A stretch of 64,000 bases of DNA, taken from Anaerococcus sp. Marseille-P3625. GTDB taxonomy: Bacteria > Bacillota > Clostridia > Tissierellales > Peptoniphilaceae. Below are positions 53,765 through 64,000 of this stretch, piece by piece. Position 1 is the stretch's first letter, and every line of letters begins with the position of its first letter. Both the position numbers and the translations under genes were made by a program. The notes under the pieces were generated by a model. That model was not told the DNA's origin. It was given only the letters and a program-made list of their open reading frames with translations, and ran no database searches. The stretch is taken from assembly GCF_900232825.1 (NCBI RefSeq), contig NZ_OCTP01000010.1, forward strand, positions 372,001-436,000, given 5' to 3'.

Positions 53765-53823
53765 AAAAGGATCTGTTGTAAAATAAACTAATAGTTTATA
53801 GATTTACAACGGCTCCTTTTTTT
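53765..53823 (+). terminator. Long-stem terminator after the YerC-like gene
   Basis: Outer arms 53765-53782 with 53803-53820 (a small internal mismatch block) and inner arms ataaact/agtttat, followed by seven T. It immediately precedes the pcrA promoter. Confidence 0.85.
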
Positions 53824-53826
53824 GTA

Positions 53827-53835
53827 TGGTATAAT
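53827..53835 (+). promoter_or_regulatory. Extended -10 promoter of pcrA
   Basis: TGGTATAAT with TATAAT at 53830-53835, right after the T tract of the previous terminator and about 24 bases before the pcrA ATG. Confidence 0.65.
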
Positions 53836-53858
53836 ATTTAGGTAGGAAGGATGTATCA

Positions 53859-58056
<4,198 letters not shown>

Positions 58057-58057
58057 G

Positions 58058-58336
58058 ATGAATCAAAAAGAAGTAGAAAAAATATACAATCTTTCAAATC
58101 TTAGCCTCGAAGGTAAAGATATTGATGTTTTGACCTACAAATTTAATAAAGTATTGGATTTTGTTGAAGATATTTTTGATATTGATACTGATGGTGTTGA
58201 AATAACTGAAGAAATTTTTAACCATAAGGCAATTTTTAGAGATGATGAAGTAGAAGGATCAATAAAAAGAGAAGAGGCCCTAAAAAATGCTAAAGATACT
58301 GAATTTGGTTATTTCAGATTGGATTGGAAATTATAG
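58058..58336 (+). CDS. gatC: Asp/Glu-tRNA(Asn/Gln) amidotransferase subunit C
   Basis: 92-residue belt subunit that holds GatA and GatB together. The N-terminal KIYNLSNLSL and the central ILDFV-like VLDFVEDIFDIDTDGVE segment fit GatC, and the tail FGYFRLDWKL resembles the usual F-x-V-P-x-V end although the proline is missing. It lies 1 base after ligA and overlaps the spacer before gatA. Confidence 0.9.
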   Translation: MNQKEVEKIYNLSNLSLEGKDIDVLTYKFNKVLDFVEDIFDIDTDGVEITEEIFNHKAIFRDDEVEGSIKREEALKNAKDTEFGYFRLDWKL

Positions 58337-58344
58337 GAGTTTTT

Positions 58345-59751
58345 ATGAATATAGAAGAATTAGTAAATAAATTTAAGTCAGGTGAAATTTCCGTAATCGA
58401 ATATACAAAAGAAACTCTAGCAAAAATCAAAGCCAATGAATATAACGCTTATATTAGTTACAACGAAGAAGATAGCATTAAAAGAGCTGAGTTTTTGGAA
58501 GAAAAGTTAAAAAATGGCGAAAAATTAGGAAAATTATTTGGATTACCAATTTCTGTAAAAGATAATATTTCTTATAAAAACATGAGAATGACTTGCGCTT
58601 CAAAAATGCTAGAAGATTTTACGCCAGTTTATAATGCAACTGTAGTAGAAAATCTACTAAATGAAGATGCAATAATTATTGCTAAAACCAACATGGACGA
58701 ATTTGCCATGGGATCAAGCTCCAGAACATCTTACTTTGGCGTTGTAAAAAATAATTTGGATACAGAAAGAATAGCAGGTGGTTCATCATCTGGGTCAGCA
58801 GTTTCAGTTTCCAATGGTGATGTTTTAGTTTCTCTTGGTACAGATACAGGTGGTTCTGTAAGAGGACCAGCTTCCTATACAAATATACTAGGCTATAAAC
58901 CAACTTATTCTTTAATGAGTCGATACGGTGTAGTTTCAATGGCAAATACCCTTGATCAAGTATCAATATTTGCTAAAAACATTGAAGACATGAAATTATT
59001 AGCTAGTATCACTTCATCAACAGACTCTAAAGATATGACTTCGATTTTGGAAAATTATGAATTTAAAAATGAAGATTATGATTTTGCCGGCAAAAAAATT
59101 GGTGTTATTAGTACAGATGCCGATATATATAAAGGTATAGAAGACATAGTAAAAGAAGATTATAAATTAGCCATAGAAAGATTAGAAAAATTAGGTGCTG
59201 AAATTCACACTGTTGATTTTAAATACGCCAAATTTGCCAACCCAGTTTATAATGTAGTTATGAGTAGCGAAGTTTCCTCAAATATGAGTAGATTTGATGG
59301 TATAAGATTTGGTCATCAAACTGAAAATTATGATAACTTAAATTATTTATTTATAAAATCAAGATCAGAAGGTTTTGGTGAAGAAGTTCAAAGAAGAATT
59401 GCTCTTGGAACAATGTATTTATCAGCAAGTGATAACCAAAGAGTTTATAAAAAAGGTCTGCAATTAAGAACACTAATCAAAAAAGAACTTGAAAGCTTAT
59501 TAGAAGAATACGACTTAATTATTACACCAACTACTACAAATTTACCAACTAAAATCACAGAAAATAACGATAATCCACTTAGTGATTTTAAAGCTGATGG
59601 TTTTAATGTAATTGTAAATCTTGCCGGTATGTGTGGAATATCTGTACCTGTAAGAGATGGCATATCAGGATCTGTTCAATTTATAGGCAATAGATTTGAC
59701 GATAATAAAATATTAAATGCAGCACAAAGATTTATCAAGGAGGCAAAATGA
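58345..59751 (+). CDS. gatA: Asp/Glu-tRNA(Asn/Gln) amidotransferase subunit A
   Basis: 468-residue amidase-signature glutaminase that frees ammonia for GatB. The catalytic triad is visible: Lys in ISVKDN near 73, the cis-Ser in GSSSGSA near 148, and Ser in TGGSVRGPA near 172. The start at 58345 follows AGGAG; an upstream in-frame ATG at 58324 lies in gatC and is rejected. It overlaps gatB by 4 bases. Confidence 0.97.
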   Translation: MNIEELVNKFKSGEISVIEYTKETLAKIKANEYNAYISYNEEDSIKRAEFLEEKLKNGEKLGKLFGLPISVKDNISYKNMRMTCASKMLEDFTPVYNATVVENLLNEDAIIIAKTNMDEFAMGSSSRTSYFGVVKNNLDTERIAGGSSSGSAVSVSNGDVLVSLGTDTGGSVRGPASYTNILGYKPTYSLMSRYGVVSMANTLDQVSIFAKNIEDMKLLASITSSTDSKDMTSILENYEFKNEDYDFAGKKIGVISTDADIYKGIEDIVKEDYKLAIERLEKLGAEIHTVDFKYAKFANPVYNVVMSSEVSSNMSRFDGIRFGHQTENYDNLNYLFIKSRSEGFGEEVQRRIALGTMYLSASDNQRVYKKGLQLRTLIKKELESLLEEYDLIITPTTTNLPTKITENNDNPLSDFKADGFNVIVNLAGMCGISVPVRDGISGSVQFIGNRFDDNKILNAAQRFIKEAK

Positions 59752-61172
59752 ACACGAAAACTATAATAGGTCTTGAAATCCACGTTGAATTAGCAACAAA
59801 AACAAAAATGTTTTGTGGATGTGCTAATGAGTTTGGAGCAATACCAAATACGAATGTTTGCCCAGTTTGTTTAGGCCATCCTGGAGCATTACCAGTAATG
59901 AATAAAAGAGCAGTTGAACTAGCTTTGACAGCTGGTATGGCTTTTAATTGTCAAATAGATAGAAATCAAAAAATGGATAGGAAGAAATATTTTTATCCAG
60001 ATCTTACAAAAGGCTATCAAATAACTCAATATGACAAACCATTTGCAAAAGAAGGTTACATAGAACTATCAAATGGCAAGAAAATTGGCTTAATAGAAAT
60101 TCATATGGAAGAAGATACCGGTAAATCTAACCACGATGAAGATGGAAAAGTTTTGATGGATTATAACAGAGCTGGCGTCCCTTTAATAGAAATAGTAACC
60201 AAACCAGAAATGAATTCACCAGAAGAAGCGCGTGAATTTGTTGAAACCTTAGCATCAAATCTAAGATTTTTGGGAGTTTCTGATTGCATTATGGCCGAAG
60301 GATCTATGCGCTGTGATGTAAATATAAATATAGTTGATTTAGATAATAATATCAAAACCAATATAGCAGAAATTAAAAATATAAACTCCATCAAAGCTAT
60401 CGAAAATGCCTTGGAATACGAACAAAAAAGGCAAATCGAATTATTAGCTAAGGGAGAAAGAGGAGTAAAAGAAACAAGACGTTGGGATGATGAATTGCTT
60501 GAAACTGTTCATATGCGTTTAAAAGAAACTGGAAATGATTATAGATTTGCAATCGAAGGAGATATTCCAGAAATTTCTATTAGTGAAGAATATTTAAAAG
60601 AAATTAAAGATAAAATCCCAGAACTTCCAAAAGATAAATTACAAAGATATATAAATGACTATAAAATGAGCGAATATGATGCAAGTCAACTAGCTAATGA
60701 TAGAGAACTTGCAGGATTGTTTGAAAAAACTAACCAGATAGTAAATGATCCAAAAATTACAGCAAACTGGATATTAAGTGAATTATCAAGAAGATTAAAT
60801 GAAACTGAAAAAACTCCTTCAACAATGCAATTATCAGTAGAAAATTTTGCAAAACTAATAAATCTAGCTAAAGATAATAAAATTAACAATAATGTTGCAA
60901 AAAAACTTCTTAGAGATATCTTTGAAAGTAATGAGGATCCAGAAAAATTAGCCAAAGAAAGAAATTTATTGCAAATTTCTGATTCTAATTTTTTGGCAAG
61001 TATTGTTGATGAAGTTTTAAGCGAGAATAAAGAATCTATTGATGACATTAAAAATGGAAAAGATAGGGCTTTCGGATATCTTGTTGGTCAAGCTATGAAG
61101 AAAACAAAAGGCAAGGGAAATCCACAAGAAATTAATGCTTTATTGAAAGAAAAAATAGGAGAATTGGAGTGA
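59748..61172 (+). CDS. gatB: Asp/Glu-tRNA(Asn/Gln) amidotransferase subunit B
   Basis: 474-residue subunit that phosphorylates and amidates mischarged Glu-tRNA(Gln) or Asp-tRNA(Asn). The family start TIIGLEIHVELATKTKMFCGC, the zinc cysteines CGC and CPVCLGHPG, and DYNRAGVPLIEIVT near 140 are visible; the C-terminal YqeY-like domain ends the chain. AAGGAGG precedes the ATG inside gatA. The presence of the complex suggests an indirect route for Gln- and/or Asn-tRNA. Confidence 0.97.
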   Translation: MNTKTIIGLEIHVELATKTKMFCGCANEFGAIPNTNVCPVCLGHPGALPVMNKRAVELALTAGMAFNCQIDRNQKMDRKKYFYPDLTKGYQITQYDKPFAKEGYIELSNGKKIGLIEIHMEEDTGKSNHDEDGKVLMDYNRAGVPLIEIVTKPEMNSPEEAREFVETLASNLRFLGVSDCIMAEGSMRCDVNINIVDLDNNIKTNIAEIKNINSIKAIENALEYEQKRQIELLAKGERGVKETRRWDDELLETVHMRLKETGNDYRFAIEGDIPEISISEEYLKEIKDKIPELPKDKLQRYINDYKMSEYDASQLANDRELAGLFEKTNQIVNDPKITANWILSELSRRLNETEKTPSTMQLSVENFAKLINLAKDNKINNNVAKKLLRDIFESNEDPEKLAKERNLLQISDSNFLASIVDEVLSENKESIDDIKNGKDRAFGYLVGQAMKKTKGKGNPQEINALLKEKIGELE

Positions 61173-61188
61173 ATTTCACTCCTTTTTT
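61166..61188 (+). terminator. Hairpin terminator overlapping the gatB stop
   Basis: An 8-bp stem ggagtgaa/ttcactcc (61166-61173 with 61175-61182) and six T. The left arm contains the gatB stop codon, and the T run ends 5 bases before the next ATG. Confidence 0.75.
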
Positions 61189-61193
61189 AAAAA

Positions 61194-62456
61194 ATGAATA
61201 TATTAATTAAAAACACTTCTATTTTGTCTATGGAAGATGAAAAAATAAATATTTCTAATATTTACATAGAAAATGACCTAATAAAAGCCATAGGTCATTT
61301 AGATGATTTTAAGGCAGATAGAATAATTGACGGGAGCAATTACTTAACCATGCCAGGCTTCATTAACTCTCATACTCATGTTGCAATGAGCCATTTTAGA
61401 AATTATGGCAATGATACTGATTTGATGACCTGGTTAAATGATTATATCTTCCCAGCAGAAGAAAAATTAAATGAAGACATAGTTTACAGTGCTTCGCTTT
61501 TATCTTTTGTAGAAATGATAAAATCTGGTACTACAAGTTTCGCTGATATGTATTTTTTTGAAGAAGAAACTATAAAAGCTTTAGAAAATTCAAAACTCAG
61601 AGCTCTAATTGCGAGAGGTTTAACTTTTCCTGATGAAAATTTTTCAAAATTAAAAGAAAACATTGATCTTTTTAAAAAATATAATGGTAAAGATGATAAA
61701 TTATTTATAGCTTTAGGCCCTCATGCTATTTATACAAACACTATAAATTATCTAAAGGAAATTAGTAAAGTAGCTAAAGAATTTAATATGCCTATTCATA
61801 TTCACCTATCAGAAACAAAAATAGAAAATGATGAATGTATAAAAAAATATGGCAAAACTCCAACAGAAGTTTTTGATGAATGTGGTATATTTGATCAAAA
61901 AACAATAGCAGCTCATGGCGTTTATCTTACCGATAATGATCTTTCTATACTAAAAGAAAAAAATGTTTCAATTGTTCATAATCCATCTAGCAATTTAAAA
62001 TTATCTTCTGGAATTTTAGATGTTACAAGACTTTTAGATTATGGAATTAACGTGTGTTTAGGCACAGATTCTGCGGCTAGTAATAATAAACAGTCTATGT
62101 TAAAAGAAATTGAGATTTGCGCTCTCTTATCCAAATTAAAAGATGCTTCTAATTTAAAAGCTTTCGATGTATTAAAAATGGCTACAATTAATGGTGCAAA
62201 GGCACTTGGAATTGATAAGCTTGTTGGCACAATAAAAGCTGGCAAAAAAGCAGATTTAATTATGATAAATACTAACAATGTACATCATTTTCCAACTGAT
62301 GAGCTTATTGCTTCAGTATGTTATTCGACATACGAAAGAGATATAGAATATGTTTTTGTTGATGGCGATTTATTACTTGATAAGGGAAAATTGACCTATT
62401 TAGATGAGGATGAAATACTCAAAAAAGCAAAAAGTATTCATAAAGAGTTATTATGA
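61194..62456 (+). CDS. mtaD: S-adenosylhomocysteine/5'-methylthioadenosine deaminase-like amidohydrolase
   Basis: 420-residue zinc amidohydrolase of the SAH/MTA deaminase group, converting SAH to S-inosylhomocysteine. Metal ligands: the HxH of NSHTHVAMSH near 58-67, His in HIHLSET near 200, His in AAHGVYL near 240, and Asp in CLGTDSAASNN near 285. No ribosome site precedes the ATG, which follows the terminator of gatB closely; the family start MNILIKN supports this ATG. It overlaps the next gene by 4 bases. Other amidohydrolase substrates remain possible. Confidence 0.85.
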   Translation: MNILIKNTSILSMEDEKINISNIYIENDLIKAIGHLDDFKADRIIDGSNYLTMPGFINSHTHVAMSHFRNYGNDTDLMTWLNDYIFPAEEKLNEDIVYSASLLSFVEMIKSGTTSFADMYFFEEETIKALENSKLRALIARGLTFPDENFSKLKENIDLFKKYNGKDDKLFIALGPHAIYTNTINYLKEISKVAKEFNMPIHIHLSETKIENDECIKKYGKTPTEVFDECGIFDQKTIAAHGVYLTDNDLSILKEKNVSIVHNPSSNLKLSSGILDVTRLLDYGINVCLGTDSAASNNKQSMLKEIEICALLSKLKDASNLKAFDVLKMATINGAKALGIDKLVGTIKAGKKADLIMINTNNVHHFPTDELIASVCYSTYERDIEYVFVDGDLLLDKGKLTYLDEDEILKKAKSIHKELL

Positions 62457-63628
62457 TTGGTATAGATATTGTAGAAATAAAAAGATTTTCTTTTAAAAAA
62501 AATATTATAAAAATTTTCACTAAAGAAGAATTAGACTATGCAAGTTCAAAAGCAAACTATTGTCAAAGCTTAGCTGGTATTTTTGCTGCCAAGGAAGCAT
62601 GCCTAAAAGCTTATGGACTTAAAATTTCTAGTATTATTAGAAAAAAAATAGAAATTAGACATATAAATAATATTCCAATTCTTTATATAGATTCAGTCAA
62701 AACAAATGCCTCAATTTCAATAAGCCATGATGGAGATTATGCAGTAGCAGTATGCCAAATCAGTGACTTATATTCTTTTGATATAGATAAAAATATTAGG
62801 TCTTTATTGAAAAAAAGAAAGTCTGATACTCATAAAGGAACTTACGGAAGGATTGGCATCTTAGGTGGAAGTCCTGGAATGGCTGGATCAATTTATCTAT
62901 CAAGCCTTGCATCAATGCGCTCTGGTGCAGGGCTGAGCTATCTAATTGCACCTAAATCCATAAGCACTATTTTGCAAATAAAAGCAAATGAACAGATTAT
63001 AAAATCTATTGACTGTGAAAATTTTTATTATAGCAAAGAAATATTTAATGAGATTTTAGAAAAAATCAAAGACTTAGATGTATTAGCGATCGGCCCTGGT
63101 ATGGGCAAAGGCGATGGATTAAACAAACTAATAGATGAAATAATTCAAAATACAAAAATAAATTTAGTCATAGATGCTGATGGATTAAATGCTTTAAGCA
63201 AAGATTTAAGTATAATAAAAAAAAGAAATAATATTATCTTAACGCCACATTTTGGAGAATTTTCACGACTTACCAATATGAGTATCGATGAAATAAATAA
63301 AGATAGGGAAAATATTGCAAAAGAATTTGCAAAAGAGCATAAAATAGTTTTAGTTTTAAAGAGCAATCATACCATTGTTACTGATGGCAATAAAATTTAC
63401 ATAAATAAAATTGGAAATCCAGGTATGGCAACAGCAGGAAGTGGTGATGTCCTAACTGGAATAATAGCTTCATTTATGAAAAATTTAGATCCTTATAATG
63501 CTGCAATTTTAGGAGTATATATTCATTCTTTAGCTGGAGATATAGCAAAAATTAAATTGGGAGAAGAATCTTTAATGGCTAGCGATATAATAAATAATAT
63601 AGCAGAAGCAATAAAACTTTTGAGGTGA
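62453..63628 (+). CDS. Holo-ACP synthase fused to ADP-dependent NAD(P)H-hydrate dehydratase
   Basis: 391-residue fusion. Residues 1 to about 105 are AcpS: MIGIDIVEIKRF (metal-binding Asp5), FAAKEACLKAYG with the catalytic Glu near 48, and SISHDGDYAVAV. Residues about 120-391 are NnrD (CARKD ribokinase-like): GILGGSPGMAGS near 134-145, AIGPGMG near 213, DADGLNAL near 240, and ATAGSGDVLTG near 326-336 with the catalytic Asp. The usual NnrE epimerase partner domain is absent and is replaced by AcpS. It links acyl-carrier activation with repair of damaged NAD(P)H. It precedes alr. Confidence 0.9.
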   Translation: MIGIDIVEIKRFSFKKNIIKIFTKEELDYASSKANYCQSLAGIFAAKEACLKAYGLKISSIIRKKIEIRHINNIPILYIDSVKTNASISISHDGDYAVAVCQISDLYSFDIDKNIRSLLKKRKSDTHKGTYGRIGILGGSPGMAGSIYLSSLASMRSGAGLSYLIAPKSISTILQIKANEQIIKSIDCENFYYSKEIFNEILEKIKDLDVLAIGPGMGKGDGLNKLIDEIIQNTKINLVIDADGLNALSKDLSIIKKRNNIILTPHFGEFSRLTNMSIDEINKDRENIAKEFAKEHKIVLVLKSNHTIVTDGNKIYINKIGNPGMATAGSGDVLTGIIASFMKNLDPYNAAILGVYIHSLAGDIAKIKLGEESLMASDIINNIAEAIKLLR

Positions 63629-63631
63629 TAG

Positions 63632-64000
63632 ATGGAAACATATTTAACTATTAATTTAGATGCTATAAAAGAAAATGTAATAAAAATAAAAGAATTAAAT
63701 AAAAATTCTATGTTTTGTGCTGTTGTAAAAGCTAACGCATATGGTTTAGGATCAGTTGAAATTGCTCAATATATAGAAAATGAAGTAGATTATTTTGCTG
63801 TAGCTAAAGTTAGTGAAGCTTTAATTTTAAGAAAAAACGGAATAAAAAAACCAATTATTATCCTAGGCTATGTTTCTTATAAAGATGTTGATTTATGCAT
63901 AAAATATCATATTGATATTCCTATTTACGATCTAGAATATGCTAAAAAAATAAATTTAAACATAAAAAATAAAATAGACGTTCATATAGCTTTAGATACA
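63632..64000 (+). CDS. alr: Alanine racemase, 5' part (runs off the window)
   Basis: Interconverts L- and D-alanine for peptidoglycan. The first 123 residues are visible: TYLTINLDAIKENV at the start and AVVKANAYGLG near residues 31-41, with the PLP-binding Lys. GAGGTGAT precedes the ATG, 3 bases after the AcpS-NnrD stop, so it continues the same operon; acpS-nnr-alr is a frequent order in Firmicutes. The rest lies beyond base 64000. Confidence 0.95.
   Translation, partial: METYLTINLDAIKENVIKIKELNKNSMFCAVVKANAYGLGSVEIAQYIENEVDYFAVAKVSEALILRKNGIKKPIIILGYVSYKDVDLCIKYHIDIPIYDLEYAKKINLNIKNKIDVHIALDT

Overview
The window is a stretch of low-GC (roughly 30-33%), strongly A/T-codon-biased chromosome from an anaerobic Firmicute. 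The gene set fits a fermentative, peptide- and amino-acid-using Gram-positive anaerobic coccus of the Anaerococcus/Peptoniphilus type (Tissierellia): pyruvate:ferredoxin oxidoreductase, [FeFe] hydrogenase, formate-THF ligase, MurT/GatD lipid II amidation, GatCAB and HPr kinase. The genus is an inference from content; no rRNA is present. I see no phage genes, insertion sequences or CRISPR arrays, and no gene-free stretch longer than 300 bases.

Layout. 1-7.0 kb: end of a glycolytic operon (pgk, tpiA, eno; no gpm between tpiA and eno), an ArsC-like thiol protein, a BrnQ carrier, TrmB, and two membrane proteins. 7.1-9.5 kb (minus): a PfpI/DJ-1 protein and a short UvrD-like helicase. 9.6-13.3 kb: a two-gene hydrogenase operon made of a NuoF-Fe-S/GltD fusion plus HydA. 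13.4-16.9 kb: nitroreductase, Map, GNAT, a YdjY-domain lipoprotein and a small membrane protein. 16.9-18.6 kb (minus): tdk and ychF. 18.8-27.1 kb: pepP, uvrC, hprK and the large PFOR gene.

27.1-38.9 kb is the most distinctive part: two convergent, tightly overlapping seven-gene operons. The plus operon encodes a glycosyltransferase(TIGR04282-like)-kinase fusion, a C-GCAxxG-C-C protein, an ABC importer resembling E. coli YnjBCD (YnjC split in two) and a nucleoside-hydrolase-like protein. The minus operon encodes an HdrB-like Fe-S protein, a YnjE-like rhodanese lipoprotein, a small membrane protein, a second rhodanese lipoprotein, two TVP38/TMEM64 (YdjX/YdjZ-like) proteins and a TIGR04283-like glycosyltransferase. 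Together they rebuild much of the uncharacterised E. coli ydjXYZ-ynjABCDEF locus and join it to transferases known from selenium/arsenic-linked neighbourhoods. I consider this the best candidate for an undescribed system, probably import and modification of a sulfur-, selenium- or glycosyl-containing small molecule. The YdjY-domain lipoprotein at 15.7 kb may belong to it.

39.2-44.7 kb: housekeeping operon asp23-like, fakA-like, recG, rsmD, coaD and a coiled-coil protein. 44.7-49.4 kb: tRNA-Lys(CTT), a C39 peptidase lipoprotein, queT behind a preQ1-I riboswitch, and a copA-csoR operon with a CsoR operator and an in-frame internal start that should yield a separate CopZ. 49.4-53.8 kb: acylphosphatase, murT-gatD, fhs and a TrpR-like regulator. 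53.9-64 kb: pcrA-ligA-gatCAB, then an SAH/MTA deaminase, an AcpS-NnrD fusion and the start of alr, cut by the window edge.
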